Shown here: piece after piece, positions 23,531 to 36,308 of the stretch
Position numbering within the stretch: position 1 is the stretch's first letter
How the letters are laid out: each line of letters starts with the position of its first letter
Assembly: GCA_949128115.1 (NCBI GenBank)
Contig: OX421962.1
Span: 59,747,787-59,811,786, forward strand
Direction: 5' to 3'
DNA: 64,000 bases
DNA from: Anaspis maculata
Lineage: Eukaryota; Arthropoda; Insecta; Coleoptera; Scraptiidae
Notes under the pieces: model-generated
What the model was told of the DNA's origin: nothing
The model's input: the letters and a program-made list of their open reading frames with translations, nothing else
Database searches by the model: none
Made by a program: the position numbers and the translations under genes

Positions 23531-24329
23531 GGCAGAATAACAAAAAAAACAAAAGTCAACTTGACATCCTGGACATATGTGGAATATGTACTATTGATCA
23601 GCGTTTACACCACATCGATATCTTGTGGAGGTGATCTTCACGCCTTTGGTGCTAAAATTGGGGAAACATTTTTTCTTTACACTGACTGGTAGAAATTGTA
23701 AGGGCTTAAGGGGGGGGGGAGTGTTACGAAACTCACTGGAAACCACGACGACCGAATAAGACTCAAACTTGCACAATTGACGAAGGTACCGTGCACCGAG
23801 AGCTTGCCGGAATATTCGCGAAGTCAATATTACGTATTTCGCGTTTAGGTTCTTTTATAATGGGGGCTATCGTTTTAAAACACACACTGTTTATTACTGC
23901 GTACTACTATGAATACAACGTCAATAATTATTCGCGCTTGGGAATATCTCCAATGGACCTATTTCTTTTTCACGCCCCTTTTGCCTCCTATCGCCTCTCA
24001 TTGGCGAGATTTGCCTCACAATCTCCCGTAGCAACTCTGTCAGTGCCACTGACTTTCTACTTGTCATTACTCTGACAACGATATGTTACAATATGTCATC
24101 AGTTGTCAGAAGAACAGAACCAAAATGTAGAGCAAAAGTCTTGCCACGCTGCAACCTACAGACTCGACAACGCTCTACTTTTTTATAAGAGTGTAAGCAT
24201 CAAATGGAGGGGAACCAGCGTGATAAGGGGTTGAAGTATAGTGCGGAAGGATATTTTGAAGACGTACTTGTGAATAACCTGGAGGTAAAAGCAGAGTGCT
24301 ACAGGAGCCAGAAAAAGAAACAAGCTTCT

Positions 24330-24753
24330 CAAGAAAATTTCCGAAACAGCATTTGTTTTCAGCGTCTTCTTTGTACCAATTACTGGATGAATAGGAATTC
24401 AATTCACTGGAAATCTTCCACTCTGAAGTGCCGTGAGCACACCAAAACTGAAGCAAAATATTGAGGTTTTGTTGTAAAGTTGTAGTAGGTAATCGCCAAA
24501 TAGGAAGGTGAGATAGCATTCCCAGCACTTTGAACGGTAATTTGGGCGACCCCGGTTTTGGTCTTGTGCAACTTGTAAAACAGCTGAAATGGTTTCGTTC
24601 GCCTTTGAATTCTTCCTGATGCCGGTGTCTTCCAGTGGCGGCCATCCATTTATTTCGCTTATTTTCGTCGGCAGGAAAACCGTGGAACGAAACATTTGGG
24701 GGAAATATTCCCTTGGACTTGTGCGGACAACTTTTCACACAACATACGGGCAT
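24330..24753 (-). pseudogene. decayed THAP-domain gene fragment
   Basis: THAP domains are C2CH zinc-finger DNA-binding domains found in host proteins and P-element-like transposases. On the minus strand from ATG 24753: MPVCCVKSCPHKSKG supplies the first two zinc Cys, and VSFHGFPADENKRNKWMAA matches the conserved FHxFP...W core. The other zinc pair, CSRHF followed by RVEDF, lies in a different frame (24439-24425, after a possible TTGCTTCAG acceptor), and an AVPT-like KTNAVSEIF is in a third frame near 24340-24370. The parts are in correct order but separated by frame changes and a stop right after DFQ. I therefore call it broken. An unrecognised intron could explain the first frame change but not the stop. 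Confidence 0.6.
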
Positions 24754-25089
24754 TTTTCGAATTATTCGATCAGTGTAGCGACACGACACAGATTGCAGTC
24801 ATAAGTGACAGTGACAATTCTAATTCATTGTGACAGTATCGCCTTCCTCGAATTTCGCGCCTAATAATTAAAGGCCTTTAATTGGCCAGGGGTGTGGCTT
24901 GAAATTATTCATCCTTGTCTGAACGTCTCTGTTCCCCATAAGAAATAGGTCTATTGCTAGTCGCTGTTATCGCTCTTAATTTAATACTGGTCTGTCGGCC
25001 GAGGATCGTTGCTTGTAGATTGTAGATTACAGGTGGTCGTTTGGCCTCGGAGGATCCTTTCTGCACTGCGACCTATAAGATCTTTTGTG

Positions 25090-25420
25090 ACTGCATTCCA
25101 GAAGCTTCCACCGGTTATCCGACATTTTCCATATTGATCGCGGAATATGGCGTCGAGGCGACTCTCGAACAATCATACACCTTTCGCGTGCACTATCAAG
25201 ATACTGTGAAGCCGGCACCTCTGCCAAATGGACAGATGTGTCTTACCAGTCATTGGAATCTCCAGTAGAATTAAATGGTCCAAACCCTCGCGTATGTTCT
25301 GGAATGCACTAGCGCTTCGCCACTCGTAACTATGCAATCTGATGCGAACAGTCTGGAAGGACCTCGTGTGCTCTCGAATGTACGCGAGGCTCGCCACTGG
25401 TAACAATAGATTTTTCTAGA
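25090..25420 (-). repeat. dispersed repeat family R1, copy 2
   Basis: Reverse strand contains TTCGAGAGCACACGAGG, AGTTACGAGTGGCGAAGCG, AACATACGCGAGGGTTTGG, TGGAGATTCCAATGAC, ATTTGGCAGAGGTGCCGGC and TTCGAGAGTCGCC. Copies at 11565-11780 and 38985-39235 have these in the same order. It has an open frame of 77 codons that is not conserved enough among copies to call a gene. Confidence 0.65.
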
Positions 25421-25542
25421 GCGTTCACGAATGGACTAGGGACCAATGCAGAAAAATACCGGAACGACAGTGGAAGCGACGAGAACCATCGGAGCCTTTT
25501 CAGAAAGATTTGGAAAATTCTTGAATGCAAGACGCGAGTATA

Positions 25543-26533
25543 CAGGTGATTTTCTGGAAAGGACCCACCCGCCGCAAAAAAAATTCCCCAGGGAAATGCC
25601 GTTAGAGGTCGATTTTTATTTTGAGGAGGACATCTAGGACACATATTGTCAAATTTTCATCTTCAACCCCTTCGCCCCCACTCTACCCTACTTCAGAATT
25701 TCAAATAGCATTACCTATGTTGTGATACATCAAATTGAAGGTAATAAAATTCTCTTTCAGTCAGACATATTTTAATTTTTTCAAGTCCCCCGCAATCCTT
25801 CTCAAAATTCTCTAATTGTTAAATCGAAGGGAAGCTTTTCCATATTTACTCCAGATTCTCAGGAAATGATTTTCCAGCAAAAACAGGTCGATTTTTATTT
25901 CGAAGGAGACATCGAAAACAGGTATCGCCAAATTTTTATCTCCATTCCCTTCGCCCCCACCCTACCCTACTGTGAAACAAATATTCGGCAATTTCAAATA
26001 GCAACATCTACCTTGTGAAACATCACAATGAAGGTAACAACATTCTCTTTCTGTAAAAAAATATTTCAAGTTTTTTAAACCTTCCTCTAACCCTTTTCAA
26101 AAATTCTCTTAATTGCGAGGCGAAGGGGTTGAAGATAAAAATATGGCAATACGTGTCTTGAATGTCCCTTACTGACCTGTTTTTGCTGGAAAATCTATTT
26201 CTCAAGGATCGGCAGTTGATAGGAGAAAAAACTTCCCTTTAATCAACAATGAAAAATTTTTGAGAAGGGTTGGGGTGGTTTAAAAGAATTCAAAATATGT
26301 TTGACAGAAAGAGAATTTCATTACCTTTAATTTGATGAATCACAACATAGGTAGTGGCTATTTGAAATTCTAAAGTAAGGTAGAGTGCGGGCGAAGCGAT
26401 TGAAGATGAAAATTTGACAATATGTGTCCTAGATGTCCCCCTCAAAATAAAAATCGACCTATTTCAGCGTTTTCCTGGGAAACAATTTGGCAGCGAGAAA
26501 TCTGGGGTGGGTCCTTTTCAAAAAATCACCCTG
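25543..26533. mobile_element. foldback element, TA|CAGG..CCTG|TA ends
   Basis: Begins CAGGTGATTTTCTGGAAAG and ends CTTTTCAAAAAATCACCCTG, with TA on both sides. The left arm contains two direct copies (about 25610-25880 and 25890-26100) of a unit beginning GGTCGATTTTTATTT and including CCCCTTCGCCCCCAC. The right arm has the inverted counterpart. A related right end only, GAAATCTGGGGTGGGTCC...CATCCTG, is present at 43318-43414. Confidence 0.8.
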
Positions 26534-28645
26534 TATAAGGAGCGGCATTGCCGCAGAGAGCAGAACGGAGTTGAATTCAGTGCGACAGAGTACAAACACA
26601 ACGGAGTGCGTTCTCTCGTGTTACAATTCATGTCATTACTTAATTTGGGGTCAAATTTTAGGTTTTCGTAGCTCATCGAGGAATTTACGGCAAAAATGTT
26701 TGCTTTTTTCTGACTACCTGATGGCTCCCCTACACAAACTGTAGTCCGTGTCCGCTAGTTGTGAATCACCTCGTATATTTTCTACTTCAGAGGCCAAAAA
26801 TGAGTTCAGTTTTTCCTTATCATCAGAATAGCCTGGTGTGACAAACAGAAAAAAATCGAGGTAAATGCTTAAGTGTTTTGACATATAAATGTGGAGATCA
26901 GAATCAATACTGGAAATTATGGTCTGATAAGGAGACCAGATTATTAAAATTTATTCACAAAGTGTAACATTTTGATTATCTGCTTGCCTTACAAATTATT
27001 TTTTTATTGAAAACCACACTACTAAATAGGTATAGTCAGGTATAGTCAGGTACCTAGGTATAATAAATTTCCTATTCAATGTTATCTGTTATCTTTGTTT
27101 TTTTTTAATAGAGTAGAATTCAATGGTGAATATAAAACTGCTTGTATTGTCGCTCGATGTAAATAAATGGTTTGTAAACTCGTATCCTGCTTGAAAGTGT
27201 TCAACCACCTATCTTATAGTTTAGTACATTTTAGCATGTAATTTGTGATTCTCTTCTGGCATCCGGTTTTCCACAACCACTTGATTCCAGATAACCAGAT
27301 ATACAGGGCGTTTGAAAAAAAAATGGCGTAGTGATGCCCCAGTATAGTCCCAGTACGTTGTGAAGAGAGAAAGAAAATGGTAAAAGAATATTTTTCAAGA
27401 TTTCTCAATCTATATGAAGAACTAAACTTTGGCCCTAAATTCCATAGGTTATCTCACACTGTAAGGATTCATTGAGACAAGAATTATTGTTTTTTTGCGT
27501 TGTCTTGATCTTTCTAATCAAGAACATCAATTATAGTCCGGATGTTAAGAGCCATAATACACCACCACCTTGCATTTAATGATTAGGAGGTGCCGTTTGG
27601 TATGAATGTTGTTCATACCCATGCCTTAATTTTAAGAGGTGTTGCCAAGATAACGGTCCGTGCAGACGCCGTATATACAATCAAAAATGCAAAAACTCCA
27701 ACTCATGATTCAAATAAGTTGGAGTCATGAAAATTAGCATGTAGATTCACAATTTAATGCTTATTGAGCTGAAACAAACCGCGTCTGAATATTGTCAGCT
27801 TTTTCTGAAATATTTTCAATTTAGTGGTCAATTTTATGGAAATGGACATTTTCCAAGAAATCAGTGATTTTCCAAGATATTTAGATAAAACTTTGCATTT
27901 CCACAAAGAATGACCTCGTGAATGAAATGTGATGCGTTGCCACCGTCCCTGCCTACTATTTTCGAAAATATGACAGTCGACTTCTTTTTTTCTTATGGCC
28001 GCCATCTTGAATTCGCCCATTAGGAAATAAGTGGAAAATAAATTGGTACTAGCAGTAATGATCATAGATAATAATACAAATGCAAAAATAACGTTCTTAG
28101 TTGGGAACTTCCTATAATTGGCCACTTGGAAATGTTAAACCAATTTTTACGAGTTTTATATCACTTCGGTGCTTAACACGACCAAAATGACTACTGTAAA
28201 GATGAATATGGGGGTTTTGAAACAATCCATCATCTTGTTTGGTCTCTTTGGCTATTGTGCATGTTCGAAAAAAAATTTATTACCAAAAATGACCCACTGA
28301 CAAGAAAAACGGCGATTCAAAAAGAAAAATTGATCTAATAAAAGTATTTCCAAAACTTGTCCCATTTTTCCAGGATATTTTCACTATTTTCCGGGAATGA
28401 CTAATGATGAATCAAGATGGCATCTCACAGGTGTCCTCAAGTAGAAATAAGTTTAACAAAATTGTCACCAAAAACTGTTGATGGGACCTTGTAATAGAGG
28501 TTCTGGGGAGCACAGAAATGTATCTAACAAAATCGTAGCTGATCCCGAACGGCAATTATTCAATTTTCAAGATTATTAGTTGAAAATGTCGTAATAAAAA
28601 TTTGGCTTCGGGTTTTTTTCAAATTTTTAGAATAACTAAGATTGT

Positions 28646-29537
28646 CTAAACGGTTAATTTTTCATCTCTCCCAATATCTAAAATAATCTCTGTGGATAGA
28701 TTCATACCCTTCTGTTCTAATAAGAGTCCAAGACCTCCATTGTTGAGGAACTTCAACAAGTTTTGGAGATGACATGAATTTCCAAAGCTTCCGATAACAC
28801 CCTTGTCCCAAAACACTTTTATAATATATTTATGCCCTCTTCGTAAGGTCCAGCTACAACCTTTGCAGTGCTGAAACACTTTTCAACAATTTTGTTCATC
28901 GTTTTGAAGCCAGACATAAACGGAATCACTCAAAGTACTCCCACATTTTCTACGTTTTCCGGATCAGTAAGACCGGCGCTCTCCTTTGGAAGTTTTCGGC
29001 AGGTGTTCCTTCTGAATATCTTGTCGTGGTAACTTTTGGCCACTAAGTTCAACTTCTTGGGCCACAGCAAAACTTCATCACGCCGAAGGATCAGCACAAG
29101 ATCATTCCAAAACAAATGGTTCACTAACCCTTGAAAAGATGCAACTCTGGAATGATGCAAAGTCTTTTTCGAAAAAAGGGGGGGTTGATTGAGCTTGTGA
29201 CACTCTTTTGAAAACTTTTTTTTCTTCAGAGCAAAATTTCTCATTAATGCGCCTTCAAATCATAAGTCTTCATACTCGAAACCATTTTTTTTTTCTGTTT
29301 TCTTCACAAACTTCATTTCAACGTCATTTTATCGAATTTCCCTCGTAAGTCTTTTGGAGTGATAAAGCAGTACGGGGATGGTTGCCGTGTAGCCATTCGC
29401 TGGTCATTGATCAAGAGAATAAGTTCAATATCCGAAACAAATTTAAACCCAAGTCCATTGATGTTGGTCATTTGAAACATCAACTCGATATTTTCATAAA
29501 GGTTTTTTTCACCTGGGGTACAGTGCAAACCATTCAT
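28646..29537 (-). pseudogene. decayed transposon ORF, left palindrome arm
   Basis: Minus-strand pieces in order: MFQMTNINGLGFKFVSDIEL...SPYCFITPKDLRGKFDKM (29537-29313), then FQGLVNHLFWNDLV, DEVLLWPKKLNLVAKSYHD, NVGVL (29244-28930), then FKTMNKIVEKCFSTAKVVAG, then LLKFLNNGGLGLLLEQKG (28879-28646). Reading it as one protein requires crossing several stops and frame changes, e.g. stops after NVGVL and GINIL. The segment order and Cys-containing PYCF motif suggest a protein encoded by a DNA transposon family. I do not recognise the family with confidence. Confidence 0.6.
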
Positions 29538-29689
29538 AAGCCTATTGAAACTGGTTGATTCCCCCCTCTTTTTTTCAATCGATCGTCAATCTATGCAACG
29601 CCTTTTTTGCTGCCTGTGTAATTTTTCTTTTCCTCTTTCTCTAAAATTATTTCCGCATCTTCTGGACCAATTAAAATCAAGTTGATGTT

Positions 29690-30515
29690 TGAAATGACCA
29701 ATATCAATGCAATTCCTGTAAAATTTGTTCAGGAATTTTAACTTCTTTTGATCAATGACCAGCAAACAACTACGGCTACTTCCATGTCCGTACTGCTTCA
29801 TCACTCTAAAAGACTTACAAGGGAAATTCGATGAAATTACGTTGAATAAGGTTTGTGAAGAAAATAAACAGAAAGAGATGGTTACGAGTATGAAGACTTA
29901 CGGAGATTTGAGGCGCATTGATTAAAAATTTTGCTCTGCAGGAAAAAAAGAACTTTGCGAAAGATTGTCACAGCATAATTACCCCCCTCTTTTCGAAGCA
30001 TCTTCTTTAAGGGTTTGTGAACCATTTATTTTGAAATGGTCTTGTGACGATACTTGGGTGTGATGAAGTTTTGCTGTGGCCCAAGGAGCTAAAATTGGTC
30101 GCCAAAAGTTACCAACATAAGATTTTTGAAGAGAACTCGTGTCGGAAACTTTCAAAGGAAAGCAACAGTCTCAATGATCCGTGAAAAATGTGGGAGTACT
30201 TTGCGTGATTCCGTTTGCGTCTGGCTTCAAAACGATGAACAAAATTGTTGAAAAGTGTTTCAGCACTGCAAAGGTTATAGCTGGACCTTACGAAGAGGGC
30301 ATAAATATATTATAAGAGTGTTTTGGGACAAGGGTGTTATCAGAAGCTTTGGAAATTCATGTCATCTCAAAAACTTGTTGAAGTTCCTCAACAATGGAGG
30401 TCTTGGACTCTTATTAGAACAGAAGGGTATGAATCTATCCACAGAGATTTTTTTAGATATTGAGAGAGATGCAAAATTAACCGTTTCGACAATCTTAGTT
30501 ATTCTAAAAATTTGA
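29690..30515 (+). pseudogene. decayed transposon ORF, right palindrome arm
   Basis: Inverted counterpart of 28646-29537. Recognisable pieces: LMFEMTNIN near 29680-29705, then a frame-broken stretch, NVGVL-like VGVLCVIPFASGFKTMNK near 30190-30240, and FQHCKGYSWTLRRGHKYI...LLKFLNNGGLGLLLEQKG (30255-30515). It keeps the stop after GINIL and the later stops found in the left arm, although the left-arm stop after NVGVL is a Cys codon here. No intact product is possible. Confidence 0.6.
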
Positions 30516-31499
30516 AAAAACCCGAAGCCAAATTTTTATTACGACATTTTTAACTAATAATCTTAAAAATTGAATAATTGCCGTTCGGGATCAGCTACGA
30601 TTTTGTTAGATACATTTCTGTGCTCCCCAGAACCTCTATTACAAGGTCCCATCAACAGTTTTTGGTGACAATTTTGTTAAACTCATTTCTACTTGAGGAC
30701 ACCTGTGATCTCGAACAAAATATCGGATTGTTTTAATACCCCATATTCAGCTTCACAATGGTCATTTCGGCGCTGAAGTGCTGTAAAAGTGTAAAAATCG
30801 TAAAAATGGGTTAACATTTTCTTATGGTCAATTACAAAGACTTATCCATTTAGAACGGTAATTCTTGCATTTAGATTATTGACTATGACCATTACTACTA
30901 GATCCAATTGATTTCTCACTTATTCCACTATAGGCGAATTCAAAATGGCGGCCATAAGAAAAAAAGCAGTCGACTGTCATGTTTTCAAAAATAGTAGGCC
31001 GGGACGGTGGCAACACATCACATTTCATTCATCATTCATTCACCATAAAGTCATTCTTTGTGGAAATGCAAAGATTTATCCAAATCTCTTTGAAAACCAC
31101 TGAATTATTGAAAATGTCCATTTCCATGAAACCGACCACGAAATTCAAAATATTCCAAAAACGGCTAAAAATATTTCAACACGGCTTGTTTCAACTTGAT
31201 AATCAATTAATTGTGAATCTACATGCTGATTTCAATGACTCCAAATTTTTTTGTTTCCGAGTAAGAATTTTTTGCATTTTTGATCACCCTGTATACGGCG
31301 TCTGCACGGACCGACATCTTGGCAACATCTCTTGAAATTGAGGCATGGGTATGTACCTACATTCATACCAAACGGCACTGCTTAATCATTAAATGCAAGG
31401 TGGTTGCCCCCTAACCTCCGGACTATTATTATTGACGTGATAGTCACTGTAGGTATCACCCATGCACGAGGTAAAATAATAAACTGGAGCAGCAGCTAA

Positions 31500-32398
31500 A
31501 GTAGGTTCACTTGTACTGTGACTCTAGGCTGGGCTGGGCAAATTTTCTACTTTAGCATTGTAGGCTTGCCGCCTTTTCACCTGGTGTGAAACTGACTTCT
31601 CTAGAAGTAAAGTTATATTTCTTATCAAATTGATATTAAAATCTTGGAAAACTGACCTGGTCATAAGTGGACGTGCGACTAGGGGGACGCAGAGCTGTGT
31701 TACCGTCATGTAGACACCAAAAGAGCACGGGGCGGCCGCAAATCTAAGTCATCTTGACGGCGGCCCATTCAGGGTCGACAAAAACTCGTCCCGGGAAGCC
31801 CCAAAATGAAAGCAAATTGCAAATTGAAGGTACTTACATTAATTTCGGTCCAATACGCAACTTTGAGCGGCTGGGTTTTTTGAAATTTGGTTTAATTTAC
31901 TTTTTACACGTAAATTCTTTTGCCAATGACACACTGCACGGCGATCCTTGTATCGCCTATTTGGCCTGTTTGGCGTGTATTTTTGACTGGAAGAAGCGAA
32001 AGGGTTAATGATTGCATTAGGCCCCTTTTTCGGACGAAGGGCATTGTATACTCTTCAATTTGAACGATCGAAAGTTGAACCGGCTTCAAGAGGTTAGAAA
32101 TATTTTCAACAACTGTCAAATGTCAAGGCTCTCTTGATTTAGTTGTTCATCGGCGAAAATTAAAAACAGGTCGAAAAATTGCAACATTTTCCAATAAAAT
32201 GGAGAAAAAGCGTCAGTCATCACGTGCCGCAAAAATGTTCCGGCTATCTACAGAGGAAATACGCAAAAAATGTGTTTCAAAACTTGTCCGGCCAGAGCAG
32301 CCAACTGCAAAGTTTTGGGGATTATCTATATTTCACATTTGGAAACTTAGAAACAAAATCTCACAGCCGACTAGAATCACAGTACAAGTGAACCTACT
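31500..32398. mobile_element. ~900-bp inverted-repeat element
   Basis: The ends AGTAGGTTCACTTGTACTGT (31500) and ACAGTACAAGTGAACCTACT (to 32398) form ~35-40-bp inverted repeats. An open frame at 32199-32402 includes MEKKRQSSRAAKMF and STEEIRKKCVSKL, unrecognised and possibly coding debris. No convincing target duplication. Confidence 0.7.
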
Positions 32399-32475
32399 AT
32401 AACAACAACTCATTTATTCTATGTCCCTTATGGACACGTCTTGCGTCTTCGATGAATACCAGTACACAGTACATT

Positions 32476-32752
32476 CAGTGCCGGCCTTAGCAATTTTGGC
32501 GCCCCGGGCAAGAATGCGAAACCACCGCCCCTATGTTGGGTCCGCGAGCGAAGCAAGCAAAAATGACGTATTTTTCTTGCAATAATGGAGTTTGTGTGCT
32601 TTTACAGAAGCAGATTCGGTGATCGCCGCTGGCAAGTCGTTTTTTGCTATCGTGAATCATCAATTTTTTGGATTTCAACCGCGATTTATCCGCCCCTATG
32701 AGCTGGCGCCCCGAGCGATCGCCCGTCTCGCCCTACCCTAAGGCCGCTACTG
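32476..32752. mobile_element. 277-bp hAT-type MITE
   Basis: The ends CAGTGCCGGCCTTAG and CTAAGGCCGCTACTG are flanked by a perfect 8-bp duplication AGTACATT (32468-32475 and 32753-32760). The interior has GGCGCCCCGGGC / GGCGCCCCGAGC near both ends. No coding capacity. Confidence 0.9.
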
Positions 32753-33391
32753 AGTACATTGCACAAATACATGAATCGCAGGGTTGCCAGATTTTATGTT
32801 TGTGTTGTCGCCAACTTAAGAAAAATATATGTCTAGCCAAATCCACCAAAATTCAAAAGTATTCTCAACAGTTATTCCTCATTAAATTTAACTTTATCCT
32901 CATTTATTACCGTCAATCAAACAAGAAACTTCTTTCAATCTTTATTCACAAAAAACTAAAATAAATTTATCAAGAATAAAAAAAACACATCCATTAAACA
33001 ATTTGTGATGAACCGTATTCAGTACCTTTGGCCCATGCCTCATTTTCTCACGATTTTCTCTGGAATACTTGCTCCATTTGCCCATTTTGACATTTTGACA
33101 AAAATTGAACTTCGTGTATAAAACAGGACGGAGTCAGATCGCCGATAGCAATGCGCAATCGCAATGCAATAATATGTACCTCAATAGTGACATGCAGATC
33201 AGCCGTCAACATTGCAAAAAAAAATAAACTAGGCACCAACCCGTTTTAGTCTGCAATAATTATTATGCAACCATTGATTCAACTAAGCATAGTAAGTAGA
33301 TAATTCAAGAACATAATATGATGAGCAACCTACAATGTAAGGAATAAAATAATAACAGAATAAGGAAATGATCATATTTTCAGTACTTATA

Positions 33392-35740
33392 GTCGATGAG
33401 CCAGGAGCCAAAAATCACGATTTTGGTTTCCACCCTGGGGACTTGACGTGTCATACCTTTTTGGATTCCCCACAACACCAGCATGAAAATAAGCCATGAT
33501 ACGTTTCTGTATCGAGTAGCTTAAGACCGCCATCTTGGAAAAACGCGCCTAATATGTAGTTCTTGTGGTTTGTATTTTTTTTTCGCATCAACGGCACCTC
33601 CAATTGGGAAAATAGAACTGAATAAAATTGAACAACAAAATTTACTATAAATATCGTTTAGCACTGTTTTTTGACAGGTCTCGTTACTCCAAATATGACA
33701 GTTTATAGTTTAGCTATGGCAAATTTCTTTATTTGACATTTTCGAGAATACCCAATCATATTTATACGAACCGAACTTCACGTCATTGTCTTTCTAGCTT
33801 ACTTTACTAGAAATGCTGCTTTAAGCGGCATTTTGATGTCCGTCTGTCCGTCTGTCCATCGGTCTAACTGTCTGTCTCATCAATTAATTGCCCCTGAACG
33901 GGAAGACCTAGCGGAAATCGACTTCTTGTGTGTAACATGTAGTCACCGGAAAATGAAATTGAGAAAAAAGAAATTTCTCAAACCGTCGCCATCTTGATCT
34001 GCAATGTCAAATTTTCTTAAAAATGATCCGATTTTCATGAAACTTGAAATACACTCATGTTTTATAAGTAGAAGTATGATTTTAATGTTTTCTTTTTGAT
34101 CCGACGCCATTTTGTCCGCAATGTTGAAATTGGTTAAAGTGGTCCGATTTTGATGAAAATTGGAATCTAGTCGTGTCTTGTGTATGCATTGATAGTTTTT
34201 GTGTTAGTTTCACGATTAGCGCCATATTGACGGCCACATGGAGAATAATCTCCAGCTGTCACGCAAAATCAATTTATTCAAATATTTTCTGAACAAGGGG
34301 ATTCCGATGTGACTGAAAGACTTGTTGATGGAAATCGGTTTTTGTTAGTTCTATTCTACAAGTAGAAACTTCAAAAAACATATATATATACGGAAAATGC
34401 TATTAAATTTTCGAAATTTGCAAAAAAAATTGGAAATTTTTGATTTTTTCTTTGAAAATTTGAGAACCAGATAGCAATGCCTTCCTCATTCAAGAAAGTC
34501 GCATACTGAATTTGAACTTTCTATTTTCAAAAAAAGTTACCAAAAATGGTTTTCCAGTAAACATGAAAAAATGAATCAGTAGAAACCATTTCTTTTACCT
34601 TTTTTTTTGGAAATAGAAAGTTCAAATTCGCTATGCGATTTTCTTGGATACATATGTATAGGCGTTGCTATCTGGTTTCTGAATTTTCTAAGAAAAATTG
34701 AAAAAATTTAAATTTTTTTTGCAAATTTCGAAAATTTAATAGCATTTCCCGTACATTTTTCATTGGAAAAGTTCCTTCTTGTAGAAAAGAACTAACAAAA
34801 ACCGATTTCCATCAATAAGTTTTTCAGTCACATCGGAAACCCTTTGTTCAGAAAATATTTGAATAAATTGATTTTGCGTGACAGCTGGAGATTAATTTCC
34901 ATGTGGCACGTCAATATGGCGCTGATCGTAAAACTAACATAAAAACCATCATTGTATACACAAGACACAACTATATTCCAATTTTCATCAAAATCAGACC
35001 ACTTTAACCAATTTCAACATGGCGGACAAAATAGCATCGGATCAAAAAGAAAACATTAAAATCATACTTTCACGTATAAAAAATGTTTGTATTTCAAGTT
35101 TCATGAAAATCGGATCACTTTTGAGAAAATTTGACATTGCGGATCAAGATGGCGACGGTTTGAGAAATTTCTTTTGTCTCAATTTTATTCTCCGGTGACT
35201 ACATGTTACACACAAGAAGTCGATTTCCGCTAGGTCTTCCCGTTCAGGGGCAATTAATTGATGAGACAGACAGTTAGACCGATGGACAGACGGACAGACG
35301 GACATCAAAATGCCGATAAAAGCAGCATTTCTAGTAAAGTAAGCTAGAAAGACAATGACGTGAAGTTCGGTTCGTATAAATATGATTGGGTATTTTCGAA
35401 AATGTCAAATAAAGAAATTTGCCATAGCTAAACCATAAACTGTCATATTTGGAGTAACGAGACCTGTCAAAAAACAGTGCTAAACGATATTTATAGTAAA
35501 TTTTGTTGTTTAATTTTATTCAGTTTTATTTTCCCGATTGGAGGTGCCGTTGATGCGAAAAAAATTACAAACCACAAGAACTACATATTTGGCGCGGTTT
35601 TTCCAAGATGGCGGTCTTAAGCTACTCGATACAGAAACGTATCATGGCTTATTTTCATGCTGGTGTTGTGGGGAATCCAAAAAGGTATGACACGTCAAGT
35701 CCCCAGAGTGGAAACCACTCGAGCCCCCTGGCTCAACGAC
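33392..35740. mobile_element. 2.35-kb near-perfect palindrome
   Basis: Arms of about 1.16 kb (33392-34555 and 34590-35740) are inverted copies around a ~30-bp loop near 34570. The ends GTCGATGAGCCAGG and GGCTCAACGAC are flanked by TA (33390-33391 and 35741-35742). Shared arm landmarks: GGTATGACACGTCAAG, CGATACAGAAACGTATCATG, CAAGATGGCGGTCTTAAG, GACAGACGGACAGACGG, AAGTCGATTTCCGCTAGG and GATCAAGATGGCGACGG. No coding region seen. Confidence 0.92.
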
Positions 35741-36308
35741 TATTATGTTGACTTGAGTACTGAAAGCCCAAATTTGCGCCAACCGCCAAATCAATTTTTC
35801 TAGCGTCAATTACTTGCAAAAGTTATCCCAAATGGCGAAATTCTTCCAATCCGAGACGACCAGGTCGTTAAAATCCTATTGGTCTAGACAGACGGTTCCC
35901 TTAAGGGGCTTATAATGATCACCTATAGGGGTAAGAGTAAATTAATACGAGATTAACAGTCGCCTATACCATCTTACAATCTAGATGTGATTACATGCGG
36001 CACAGTAGGTGCCCTAAAGCGCAAAATCTCATCGTCTGTATTAGAGATGTGGGTACTGAAGGGCTCCGTACCGAAAAGGTTGAACTTGGTGTTTGCCCTG
36101 TTAATGTTGTTGTTTATTACGATTATTATACATCTTTTTTCTGTTCTTTGACGTTGCTGTTAATATGAATTACCTCGGAGACAAAGGAACAACCTGTCTA
36201 CTTATAGGACTACTTATTAGATGCTACCGGAAGAAGCGTGGGGCGTAGCCCACGGGTTCACCTAGTTTCTCACAAAAACTTCACACAACTTTTCTAAAAT
36301 ATTTATTC

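Larger units (their letters stand above)
27536..31423. mobile_element. 3.9-kb giant palindrome with a broken gene in each arm
   Basis: Inverted arms of about 2 kb meet near 29575. The ends GTCCGGATGTTA and AACCTCCGGAC are flanked by TA (27534-27535 and 31424-31425). Shared landmarks, mirrored: CTTGCATTTAATGATTA, GCAGACGCCGTATA, ATGGCGGCCATAAG, CCAGAACCTCTATTACAAGG, and a coding segment. Each arm contains the same decayed reading frame, transcribed outward from the centre. Arms differ by scattered substitutions and small indels. Confidence 0.9.

Noticed and set aside
27536..35740. Polinton/Maverick hypothesis for the giant palindromes because ends can be read as AGT...ACT
   Set aside because: No 6-bp target duplication, no polymerase B, integrase or capsid genes, and TA flanks fit better.
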